This document shows, piece by piece, positions 35,654 through 43,212 of a DNA stretch of 64,000 bases. The translations under genes and the position numbers were made by a program. The notes beneath the pieces were generated by a model. That model saw nothing but the letters and a program-made list of their open reading frames with translations, did no database searches and was not told the origin of the DNA. Source of the stretch: Streptomyces alboflavus. Its GTDB lineage: Bacteria > Actinomycetota > Actinomycetes > Streptomycetales > Streptomycetaceae. The stretch's first letter is position 1, and every line of letters begins with the position of its first letter. Where the stretch lies: contig NZ_JNXT01000027.1 in the NCBI RefSeq assembly GCF_000716675.1, positions 42,335-106,334 on the forward strand, read 5' to 3'.

Positions 35654-36795
35654 GCACCGCCCGTCGTGGCGGCGGGTGCGCCCGCGAGGCCGAGCCGGGC
35701 CGTGAGGGCGGCGTGGGCGTCGCGCGCCTCGTCGTCCGTCATGTCGAGGAGGCGGGCGGCCGTGGCGGCGGCATGGGCGGCGTCCGTCGAGTTCGCGGCG
35801 TCCGGCGAACTCGTCGCGCCCAGCGGGCTCGTCGCGCCCAGCGCGCTGAAGATCTCAAGGAGCCGTGCCGAGCCCTTGCCGAGCCGGAAGAGGCGGTAGT
35901 CGTGCGTCCGGACCGCCAGGAAGTCGCCGAGGACCTCCACGAGGAGCACCTCGTCGGCGGACTCGACGGGATGCGCGGGCAGCCCCTCGGTGAAACGGCC
36001 GCCGAAGCCCGAGACGCGTACGTCCGTTCCGTACTTCGGGGCGAGTCGGCGGCGTACCTCCAGCGCCTTCGCGTAGCGCCCCAGCCACGGCCGCTCGGCC
36101 GCACCGGCCCGCAGCACGTCGTCCGGCACGACGGAGCCGAGCGACGGGTCGCCCGCGCCCGCGTCGAGGGCCGCGCGCAGGGCTTCGGACCCGGCCGTGA
36201 CGGGTCCCAGGTCCTGGCCGCCCACGCCGGTGCGGACCTGGCCGTCGGCGGTGACGTAGAGCCTGCCGAGGCCGGTGTCCTTCGTCGGCGAGACGAGGGT
36301 GGTGAGGTCCGCGAGCTGCACCGAGGGGTGGGCGAGCCCTTCGGACCAGACGCCGTCGCGCAGGGCGCGGTCGGCATCGTCGAGGAAGGCCTCGTGGTCC
36401 TCGGGACCCGTCACGCGGACCACCGTCGGCCCGGCCACGGACAGGTAGGGCAGCGAGCCGTAGTCGAAGACCTGCACGTACAGATTGCCGGACATGACCA
36501 GTTCGTCGCCCGAGTACTCCACGCCGCCCTCGACCTCGACGGCACGCGGGCCGCCGCCCTCGGGCAGTTCGGCGGGCCCGGCGGCGACCACGTGGGCGTC
36601 GGCGGCGAACACGCACGCGCCGGGGGCGAGCAGGCCCGATTCCACGACGGCCCGGACGTCGCCACCGGACTGCACGAGAACCGAATGAGCGGCCGTACGC
36701 GCTCCGGCGACTTCACCCGCGAACCACGCACTCAATTGCTCGGCGGCCTCGGCTTCCGTGAGCTCCGCGTATTCCTGCACTGCTGTGTCCCCCAC
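35650..36795 (-). CDS. mpaB: Daptide-type RiPP recognition protein (MpaB-like)
   Basis: A 381-aa protein without clear catalytic motifs, first gene of the leftward operon and divergent from the precursors. Position and size fit the MpaB-type recognition protein of daptide clusters, which binds the precursor leader. A Ser/Ala/Asp-rich stretch near residues 310-345 is low complexity. GTG at 36795 is used; a nearby in-frame GTG at 36780 is an alternative. I identify it mainly from context; fold comparison with RRE proteins would settle it. Confidence 0.65.
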   Translation of the reverse strand: MGDTAVQEYAELTEAEAAEQLSAWFAGEVAGARTAAHSVLVQSGGDVRAVVESGLLAPGACVFAADAHVVAAGPAELPEGGGPRAVEVEGGVEYSGDELVMSGNLYVQVFDYGSLPYLSVAGPTVVRVTGPEDHEAFLDDADRALRDGVWSEGLAHPSVQLADLTTLVSPTKDTGLGRLYVTADGQVRTGVGGQDLGPVTAGSEALRAALDAGAGDPSLGSVVPDDVLRAGAAERPWLGRYAKALEVRRRLAPKYGTDVRVSGFGGRFTEGLPAHPVESADEVLLVEVLGDFLAVRTHDYRLFRLGKGSARLLEIFSALGATSPLGATSSPDAANSTDAAHAAATAARLLDMTDDEARDAHAALTARLGLAGAPAATTGGA

Positions 36796-37085
36796 TACCC
36801 GGCCCTTCCCTATGAAATCGAATAACCAATCAGTACACCCGCACGCACGCCGGGAACAACCGAAGAGAATTCCCAGGAGCCGGTCCTGGCACGGAAGTTG
36901 GGGTGGCTGTGGCGCCCGCAGGTCTTTGCGCGGCGGACCGTAGGGATTTCTTTACCCGGCCGTAAAGCCCGCTGCGGCACAACGCAGTTGCGGCCGCAGA
37001 GAGAGCGGAAATGGCTTCCCGGAGCCATTTCGCTGTGTGCAGGATGTGTGCAGCACAGCGAAAACGTTCTCCAGGAGGAAACGAC
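36796..37085. promoter_or_regulatory. Divergent promoter region with dyads and precursor 5' leader
   Basis: A 290-bp gap between the modification operon and the precursors. CTTTAC-N6-GTAAAG (36950-36967) is a candidate operator. Near the first precursor are two overlapping hairpins: GAAATGGCT/AGCCATTTC (37008-37016 with 37023-37031) and TTTCGCTGTG/CACAGCGAAA (37028-37037 with 37054-37063, extended inside by TGCA/TGCA). They share 37028-37031, so cannot both form. AGGAGG (37073-37078) then leads to the ATG. Confidence 0.55.
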
Positions 37086-37253
37086 ATGCACGCCGAATCC
37101 CTTTCCCTGCCGGGCAGCACCGGTTTCGCCCAGGACTTCGCCGTCGAGGAGCTGGAGGCGCTGGACGCCCCGGGCTTCCTCGGCTGGGACAAGGAGACCT
37201 GGCTGGGAGCGGCGATCGGCGGCGGCCTGACCGCCGGTATCGCGCTCACCTGA
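37086..37253 (+). CDS. mpaA1: Daptide-type RiPP precursor 1
   Basis: A 55-aa peptide with a strong ribosome site (CCAGGAGG). The leader carries DFAVEELEALDAPGF, shared in altered form with the next two genes. The C-terminal part is hydrophobic and Gly-rich and ends in ALT. Daptides are helical peptides whose C-terminal Thr becomes a dimethylated diaminopropane; a C-terminal Thr on each of three tandem precursors beside the modifying genes is the main evidence. A hairpin follows at 37269-37293. Exact leader/core boundary cannot be read. Confidence 0.85.
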   Translation: MHAESLSLPGSTGFAQDFAVEELEALDAPGFLGWDKETWLGAAIGGGLTAGIALT

Positions 37254-37268
37254 GACATCCACAGACTC

Positions 37269-37388
37269 GGTCCGGTTCGCACTGAACCGGACCGCGGGAG
37301 GCGGGTTTCGGCCCGTCGCGGGCTCCGGCCCGTGAGCGGGCCGCGGGCCCGCCGTCCCACACCGGTCCGGCTCGCTTCGAACCGGACC
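37269..37388 (+). repeat. Duplicated hairpins between precursors 1 and 2
   Basis: GGTCCGGTTC (37269-37278) pairs perfectly with 37284-37293. A near copy of the same ~28-bp module lies at 37363-37390, with GGTCCGG (37364-37370) pairing with 37382-37388. The two modules differ at about four positions. They may limit read-through or stabilise upstream mRNA. Confidence 0.6.
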
Positions 37389-37429
37389 GCACCTCGCGGG
37401 CCTCGGCCCGCCGTCTCGAAGGAGCAACC

Positions 37430-37588
37430 ATGCAGAACGACATGGAGCAGCAGCTGACCTCTTCCGCCGTCGCCGGTGACTTCGCCGTCGAGCAGATGGA
37501 GGAGCTGGCCGCACCCGGCTTCATGGACGGGTTCGCCGCGGGCGTGGGCATCGTCGGCGGCATCGCCGGCGCCGTCGCCCTGACCTGA
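37430..37588 (+). CDS. mpaA2: Daptide-type RiPP precursor 2
   Basis: A 52-aa peptide with AAGGAG before the ATG at 37430. The leader has DFAVEQMEELAAPGF; the core is Ala/Gly/Val-rich and ends in ALT. It is the most Gly-rich of the three. The leader's SS and T residues could be substrates for the YcaO protein, but no Cys is present. A 13-bp hairpin (37620-37654) follows. Confidence 0.85.
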   Translation: MQNDMEQQLTSSAVAGDFAVEQMEELAAPGFMDGFAAGVGIVGGIAGAVALT

Positions 37589-37619
37589 TCCGACCGGATC
37601 CGGTTCGGCCAGTGGTCCC

Positions 37620-37654
37620 GGGGCAGCGCCCGCACTCGCTGCGGGTACTGCCCC
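37620..37654 (+). terminator. Hairpin after precursor 2
   Basis: GGGGCAG (37620-37626) pairs with 37648-37654, and CCCGCA (37629-37634) with 37640-37645, leaving a 2x2 internal loop and a CTCGC loop. No T-run follows. It may be a partial terminator or a stabiliser of the precursor transcript. Confidence 0.55.
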
Positions 37655-37776
37655 GCCCCTGGCGCGGCGGACGGGTTGCTCCCCCGCTGACGAAACCTCG
37701 TACCTCTTCGTACGACTGAGGTGCCATCTCGCACGCCTGTGATGCCACCTCGTATCACTGACAAAGGAGAAGAAGA

Positions 37777-37926
37777 ATGAACCACGGTTCCATCGAAATG
37801 CCGCAGGATTCCACGGACTTCGCCGTCGAGGAGCTCGACTCCCTGGACGCGCCGGGCTGGAACGACGTCGTCCAGGTGACCACTGCCGGCGGTGCCGCGT
37901 TCGTCATCGGCCTCAGCATTACCTGA
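37777..37926 (+). CDS. mpaA3: Daptide-type RiPP precursor 3
   Basis: A 49-aa peptide with AAAGGAGAAG before the ATG. The leader motif is DFAVEELDSLDAPGW and the peptide ends in SIT, again a C-terminal Thr. The core has QVTT and is less Gly-rich than the others. It is the last precursor before a small membrane protein and ABC genes, with a hairpin in between. Confidence 0.85.
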   Translation: MNHGSIEMPQDSTDFAVEELDSLDAPGWNDVVQVTTAGGAAFVIGLSIT

Positions 37927-37956
37927 TCGGCGAGCAGACCGGCCACATGTCGGCGT

Positions 37957-37987
37957 CCGGGAGCGCGTGCGTCTACTCCGCTCCCGG
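37957..37987 (+). terminator. Hairpin between precursors and transport genes
   Basis: CCGGGAGCG (37957-37965) pairs perfectly with CGCTCCCGG (37979-37987) over a 13-nt loop. Placed between the last precursor and the small membrane protein, it probably attenuates transcription so precursors exceed transporter expression. Confidence 0.55.
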
Positions 37988-38074
37988 GGCCGGCTGGGCT
38001 GCCGTACGCTCCGAGCGGCGCCCCTCATAGACTCCAAGAGAAGCAAGTCGTCTTCTCACCATTGGATTTGGTCC

Positions 38075-38233
38075 ATGAATAACCGCTATTCCTACGTCGT
38101 CCTGTTCAGCGCCGCGCTGCTCGGCACCGCGGCCCTCGCCAAGAACAGCGACGGAGCCCTGCAAATCGGCCTGTGGGCACTGGCCGTGGTGGAGGTCGCC
38201 GCCATTTGGTGGCTTCTGGCGCGCAGGCGCTGA
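38075..38233 (+). CDS. Small two-helix membrane protein
   Basis: A 52-aa protein with two hydrophobic segments (about residues 7-22 and 30-47) joined by KNSDGAL and ending in ARRR. It lies between the precursors and ABC genes. No family is recognised. It could be an immunity protein against membrane-active daptides or an accessory subunit of the transporter; both are inference. It lacks the DFAVE leader motif and does not end in Thr, so it is not another precursor. No good Shine-Dalgarno is seen. Confidence 0.55.
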   Translation: MNNRYSYVVLFSAALLGTAALAKNSDGALQIGLWALAVVEVAAIWWLLARRR

Positions 38234-38260
38234 CATGCCCGAGACCCGAAAGTCAACCGC

Positions 38261-38983
38261 GTGGATCCAACGATTGTTTGCAAGGACCTGACCAAGGTCT
38301 ACGGCTCCCGCCGAGTCGTCGACGAGGTGTCCTTCCAAGTCCCGGCCGGCTCCGTCACGGCCCTGGTGGGCCGCAACGGCTCAGGCAAATCGACCACCCT
38401 CCGCATGCTGCTGGGGCTCACCGCCCCGACGGCCGGAACCGCATTGATCAACGGAGTCCCCTACCGGGACCTGCCCGCGCCCGCCCGGGTCGTCGGCGCG
38501 GCCACCACCGACGTGCCCGGGCACCCGGCACTCACCGTTCGTGCCCAGCTCCGCCTGGTCGCCCGTTCCCTGGGCATGCCGGTCACGGCCGCGGACGGCG
38601 TCCTGGAGACCGTGGACCTCACCGACGCCGCGCACCGCAAGATCAGCGCACTGTCGCTGGGCATGCGGCAGCGGCTCTCCCTCGGCTGCGCCCTCATCGG
38701 CGCGCCCCGCGCGCTGGTCCTGGACGAGCCCGCCAACGGCCTCGACCCCGACGGCATCCGCTGGCTGCGCGCCTTCCTGCGGGCCTTCGCCGACGGCGGC
38801 GGCGCGGTCCTGGTCTCCAGCCACAGCCTGGACGAGATCGAGAAGACCGCCGACGACGTGGTCGTCCTCAGCCATCGCGTGCGCTACGCGGGCACCGTCA
38901 GCGCACTGATGGCCCATGAGCACCAAGCGTCCCTGGAAGACGCGTTCCACAGCGTTCTCGACCGGGAGGCGGCAGCGGTATGA
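38261..38983 (+). CDS. ABC transporter ATP-binding protein
   Basis: A 240-aa ATPase: Walker A GRNGSGKST, signature LSLGMRQRLSLG, Walker B LVLDEPANGLD, H-loop SSHSLDE. GTG start at 38261. The stop overlaps the permease start by 4 bp. Such type-2 (DRA-like) exporters often give self-immunity or export in RiPP loci. Probable role: export of, or immunity to, the mature daptide. Confidence 0.88.
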   Translation: MDPTIVCKDLTKVYGSRRVVDEVSFQVPAGSVTALVGRNGSGKSTTLRMLLGLTAPTAGTALINGVPYRDLPAPARVVGAATTDVPGHPALTVRAQLRLVARSLGMPVTAADGVLETVDLTDAAHRKISALSLGMRQRLSLGCALIGAPRALVLDEPANGLDPDGIRWLRAFLRAFADGGGAVLVSSHSLDEIEKTADDVVVLSHRVRYAGTVSALMAHEHQASLEDAFHSVLDREAAAV

Positions 38984-39750
38984 GCGACGGTATGAGCAGC
39001 GGTATGAGCAGCGGTATGAGCAGCGGTATGAGCAGCGAACTGGCAAGCGAGTTCCGCAAGCTGTGGGCAGGCCGCGGCCTCCTGTACACCGTGGCCATCG
39101 GCCTCGGCCTGATCGCGATGGCGGGCTACGGAACCATCCAGACCGTCAACGACCAGGGCACCACCGGCGCCGACGCGGCCGAGCAGATCGTCCGCCAGGG
39201 GTTCGCGGGCCTGCTCTTCGCGACGGTCGCGGGCTCCCTCCTGGTGACCGGTGAGTACCGGCACCGCACCTGGACCCGCACCTACCTCATCACCCCACGG
39301 CGGGGCCGGGTGCTCGCCGCCAAGGCCCTGGTCGCCTTCCTCGTCGGCATCCCCGTGGGCGTCCTCTCGGTGCTCACCAGCACCCTGGTCGCCGTCCTCG
39401 GCGGCCACGCGCCCACGTACACCGGCGACATGATCCGGCTCAACGCGATGATCGTCGTGATCAGCGCCCTCGCCGGGCCCTGGGGCGTCGCGCTGGGGTA
39501 TCTGATCCGCAACCAAGTGGCCACCGTCATCGCCATCGTGGCCTACACGTCCGGCATCGAGGCCGTCCTGATCGTCGCCGCCCCCTCCTTCGGGCGGTTC
39601 CTGCCGGGCGGCGCCCAGCTGTCCCTGCTGCACGACCCCGAACTGACCATGCCCTTGCAGGCATGGGCCGCCGTGGCCGTACTGCTCGGGTATGTCGCCG
39701 TCGCGCTCGTGTGCGCGCTGAGGCGAGAGAGAACTGCGGAGGCGCTCTGA
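38980..39750 (+). CDS. ABC transporter permease
   Basis: A 256-aa ABC-2 type permease with six hydrophobic segments. The N-terminus repeats GMSS because of a 12-bp DNA unit (GGTATGAGCAGC) copied about four times at 38991-39038; each copy holds an ATG, so the true start could be one of several. It overlaps the ATPase gene by 4 bp, and the protease gene begins 1 bp after its stop. It forms the transporter with the upstream ATPase. Confidence 0.85.
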   Translation: MSDGMSSGMSSGMSSGMSSELASEFRKLWAGRGLLYTVAIGLGLIAMAGYGTIQTVNDQGTTGADAAEQIVRQGFAGLLFATVAGSLLVTGEYRHRTWTRTYLITPRRGRVLAAKALVAFLVGIPVGVLSVLTSTLVAVLGGHAPTYTGDMIRLNAMIVVISALAGPWGVALGYLIRNQVATVIAIVAYTSGIEAVLIVAAPSFGRFLPGGAQLSLLHDPELTMPLQAWAAVAVLLGYVAVALVCALRRERTAEAL

Positions 39751-39751
39751 G

Positions 39752-41449
39752 ATGGGGGTCAGCACATCTGAGGTCAGCGCGTCCGACGTTTTGGAGGGTG
39801 TACCGGAGGGTGGCATTCCCGTACGGCCCGAGCTGCGTCCGGACATCGAGTTCCTCCCGCCGGAGGAAGGCGAGCGCTCCTGGACCATCGCGGACGAGCG
39901 GCACCGCCGCTTCACCCGCCTGGGCGGCGGGGCCGCCGCTCTCCTGCGCGGCCTCGACGGAACCCGGGACCTCCAGCAGGTCAGAGCCGACTTCGGACCG
40001 GGCGTCGCCCAGGAGCAGGTCGAGGCGGCACTGCGGAAGTTCACCGAACTCGGCCTGCTGGTGGGAACGGACACCCCGCCCGCCAAGGAGAGCCGGTTCC
40101 GCTTCCAGCCGCCCGCCTCCCTGCAGTTCACCGTCCTCGACCGGCCGGGCTTCCTGGCCCCGGGCCGCCTGCTGCCCCGTCTGATGGCGAACCGTGTGGT
40201 GGCGGCGGGCTGTCTGCTCGCCGTCCTGGCCGGACTCGTCGCCGTGAGCCTCGGCGCGGCCGAGGTCGCCAAGGCCGCCTGGCATCCGATGCCCTGGCAG
40301 CACTGGCTGATCGCCGCCGCCGTCGTCATCGCCGTCAACGCCGTCCACGAACTCGCGCACGGGGCCGTCCTGGCCCGCTTCGGCGGCCGGCCGCACCGCA
40401 TCGGGGCCATGCTCTTCTACTGCGCCCCCGCCATGTTCTGCGACGTGACCGACCTGTGGCGGTTGCGTACCCGCGGCCAGCGTGTCCTTGTCGCCCTGGC
40501 CGGAGTGATCTGCCAGCTCGCGGCCGCCGGACTGCTCGCCGCGGGCTCGGCCCTGTGCTCCGGCGAACTGGCCGAACTCCTCGGCCTGTGCGCCCTGATG
40601 ACCGCGTTCACCGGCATCCTCAACCTGCTCCCGTTCATCCGGCTCGACGGCTACATCGCCCTCATGGCCTGGGTGAACATCCCCAACCTGCGGGACAAGA
40701 GCATGGCCGACTGCCGCGCGGTCATGAACTGGACGGTCTTCGGCGGCCCGCGCCCCGAGCGCACACTCCCCGACGGCTGGGCCGTCTTCGGCGCCTTCTG
40801 CCTGCTGTATCCGTGGGTGCTCGTCTTCAACCTCCTGGTCATCGCCCACGGCTCACTGATGGCGTACGGGGCATGGGGCGCCCTGAGCTGGCTGTCCCTG
40901 CTGGCCGGTGTCATCGGATACGTGCTGTACCGGCTCGCCCTGATGTACCGCGCCTCGGGTGCCCGCAACCCCGTGCGCGGCCTGATCACCCTCGCCGCGC
41001 TCGGCGCGGGACTGATCGCCCTGGGGCAGTCGCAGCCGCACACGGAGAAGGTGTACGGCGCCTACACGACCGCGGGCGGGAGGACCGAGGCCGTCTTCCC
41101 CGATGCTCCGGGGGTGCTCGCGCCGCTGCCCGGCGGATCTGTGGAGCTCATGCATGGAGGGATCCTGGGGCGCCGGACGGTGGGGTCGGGGACCACGGGC
41201 CCGGGGGGAGGGACCACCGGCCCGGAAGGAGGCCGGGCGAAGGCGCCGCTGGACCTCTTCGTACCGTTCGAGGGCATCCCAGGAGAGCTGGCCGTACGCT
41301 CCTACCGCCTCGAATCCGTCACTCTCCGGACCGGTGCCCCGTCCCGGGGGGTGGCTGTGGCCAGGGCCGGGACGACGACGTGGCTGGGCCATGTGAACAG
41401 GCTCGCCGTCACGGATCCCTGGAAGACGCTGAGCGGGGTGTGGCGGTGA
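39752..41449 (+). CDS. mpaP: Intramembrane M50-type metalloprotease (MpaP-like)
   Basis: A 565-aa membrane protein with the site-2 protease motif HELAH at residues 199-203 and the second zinc region RLDGY (Asp299), flanked by hydrophobic segments. The N-terminal ~135 residues resemble a small PqqD/RRE-like or winged domain (RHRRFTRLGGGAAALLRGLDGT). Daptide loci encode an intramembrane metalloprotease (MpaP) thought to remove the leader. The C-terminal part (about residues 450-565) is extracellular-like with a Gly-rich loop. It ends the rightward operon. Confidence 0.85.
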   Translation: MGVSTSEVSASDVLEGVPEGGIPVRPELRPDIEFLPPEEGERSWTIADERHRRFTRLGGGAAALLRGLDGTRDLQQVRADFGPGVAQEQVEAALRKFTELGLLVGTDTPPAKESRFRFQPPASLQFTVLDRPGFLAPGRLLPRLMANRVVAAGCLLAVLAGLVAVSLGAAEVAKAAWHPMPWQHWLIAAAVVIAVNAVHELAHGAVLARFGGRPHRIGAMLFYCAPAMFCDVTDLWRLRTRGQRVLVALAGVICQLAAAGLLAAGSALCSGELAELLGLCALMTAFTGILNLLPFIRLDGYIALMAWVNIPNLRDKSMADCRAVMNWTVFGGPRPERTLPDGWAVFGAFCLLYPWVLVFNLLVIAHGSLMAYGAWGALSWLSLLAGVIGYVLYRLALMYRASGARNPVRGLITLAALGAGLIALGQSQPHTEKVYGAYTTAGGRTEAVFPDAPGVLAPLPGGSVELMHGGILGRRTVGSGTTGPGGGTTGPEGGRAKAPLDLFVPFEGIPGELAVRSYRLESVTLRTGAPSRGVAVARAGTTTWLGHVNRLAVTDPWKTLSGVWR

Positions 41450-41667
41450 CTTCGCCGTCGGGCCGTCATGGTGGCTGCCGCGGGGGCCGTCGCCGGGGCC
41501 GTCACGATGGCCGTTGTGGGGGAGTTGTCCACAGGCTGTGACGGGGATTCGCGGGCGGGGTACCGTCGGTGTCAGTTGAGTGCGCGAGGCCCGGCGATCG
41601 AGTGCGCGGGGCCCGCGACCGGGTTCGCGGGGCCGACGACGGCCGTGTGTCAGCAGCGGGGGCGGCG

Positions 41668-43203
41668 ATGGGTGTGGGCGGGTACGGAGAGGCGTTCGCG
41701 GGAGCCGACGAGCGGCCGGGCGCTCGTCGGCTGCCGCACGTGGAGGGGTTCGCGCACTGGCCCGATGGCGGTACGGGCGGTACGGGCGGGATTGTGCCCG
41801 GGGGCTCCGCCGGGCCTGTGCGGCCCAAGCAGGAGGGCAAGGCGCTGCGCGGGCACACCCCGCGCTCCGCGCACGCGGAGTTCGTCGCGGACGACCACCG
41901 CCCCGACCCCGTCTCCGCGATGGAGGAGACCAACAGAGGACGGCTCGCGGAGCTGACGCCGCTCAGGGTGGCCAGGATGGCCGCGTCCCCCTTCGCCTTC
42001 CTGCGCGGCTCCGCCGGACTCATGGCGTACGACCTCGCCCGCACCCCGCTCACCGGCATCGGCGCCCAGATCTGCGGCGACGCCCACGCGGCCAACTTCG
42101 GTCTCTACGGCGACGCGCGCGGCGGACTCATCATCGACCTGAACGACTTCGACGAGACGGTGCACGGGCCGTGGGAGTGGGACGTCAAGCGCCTCGCCAC
42201 CTCCCTCGTGCTCGCCGGACGCGAGGCGGGCGCCGACGACGCCACGTGCGCCGAGGCGGCCTACGACGCCGTCGGTGCCTACCGCCGCACGATGCGCCTC
42301 CTCGCCAAGCTCCCCGTCCTCGACGCCTGGAACGCCATCGCCGACGAGGAGCTGGTCTCCCACACCGACGCCCGCGACCTGCTCGGCACCCTCGACCGCG
42401 TCTCCGAGAAGGCCCGGCAGAACACGAGCGCCCGCTTCGCCGCCAAGTCCACCGAACCGGTCCCGGGCGCCGGGACCCCGGCGGGCCACGTCACGCCCCG
42501 GCGCTTCGTCGACGCGCCCCCGGTGCTGCGGCGGACACCGGACGAGGAAGCCGCGGCGGTCGCCGCGGCCCTCGGCGAGTACCGCACCACCCTGCCGGAG
42601 GACCGCCTCCCCCTCCTCGCGAGGTACTCCATCCAGGACGTCGCCTTCCGCGTCGTGGGCACCGGCAGCGTCGGACTGCGCTCCTATGTGGTGCTGCTCC
42701 TCGACCATCGGGGGGAGCCGCTGGTCCTCCAGGTCAAGGAGGCCGGGCCCTCCGCGCTGCTGCCGCACCTGCCCGTGGCCGGCTTCAAGGAGCAGGCGAG
42801 CGAGCACGAGGGCCGACGGGTCGTGTTCGGCCAGAAGCGCATGCAGGTCGTCAGCGACTTCCTGCTCGGCTGGACGACGATCTCCGGACGGCCTTTCCAG
42901 GTACGGCAGTTCAGGAACCGCAAGGGCAGCGTGGACCCGGCCGCCCTCGCCGCCGACCAGCTCGACGACTACGGCCGCATGACCGGCGCCCTGCTCGCCC
43001 GCGCCCACGCGCACAGCGCCGACCCCCGGCTCATATCCGGGTACTGCGGCAAGAACGACGAGCTGGACGAGGCCGTGGCCGCCTTCGCGGTGACGTACGC
43101 GGACCGCACGGAGGTCGACCACGCCCAGCTGGTCGCCGCGGTGCGGGAGGGGCGGCTGCGGGCCGCGGACCAGGAAACCGGGACCCCGGGAGCTGTGGCC
43201 TAG
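41668..43203 (+). CDS. DUF2252 family protein
   Basis: A conserved DUF2252 protein, about 511 aa from ATG 41668; a GTG at 41569 would add 33 low-complexity residues, so the start is uncertain. Conserved segments include GDAHAANFGLYGD, IIDLNDFDETVHGPWEWDVKRLATS and a C-terminal CGKNDELDEAV. The fold is kinase-like but substrates are unknown. It begins the conserved chromosomal region right of the daptide locus; 41450-41667 holds no other gene I can support. Confidence 0.8.
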   Translation: MGVGGYGEAFAGADERPGARRLPHVEGFAHWPDGGTGGTGGIVPGGSAGPVRPKQEGKALRGHTPRSAHAEFVADDHRPDPVSAMEETNRGRLAELTPLRVARMAASPFAFLRGSAGLMAYDLARTPLTGIGAQICGDAHAANFGLYGDARGGLIIDLNDFDETVHGPWEWDVKRLATSLVLAGREAGADDATCAEAAYDAVGAYRRTMRLLAKLPVLDAWNAIADEELVSHTDARDLLGTLDRVSEKARQNTSARFAAKSTEPVPGAGTPAGHVTPRRFVDAPPVLRRTPDEEAAAVAAALGEYRTTLPEDRLPLLARYSIQDVAFRVVGTGSVGLRSYVVLLLDHRGEPLVLQVKEAGPSALLPHLPVAGFKEQASEHEGRRVVFGQKRMQVVSDFLLGWTTISGRPFQVRQFRNRKGSVDPAALAADQLDDYGRMTGALLARAHAHSADPRLISGYCGKNDELDEAVAAFAVTYADRTEVDHAQLVAAVREGRLRAADQETGTPGAVA

Positions 43204-43212
43204 GCTGGACAG

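Noticed and set aside
38075..38233. Fourth daptide precursor
   Set aside because: It lacks the DFAVE...APG motif, has two membrane segments and ends in Arg, not Thr.
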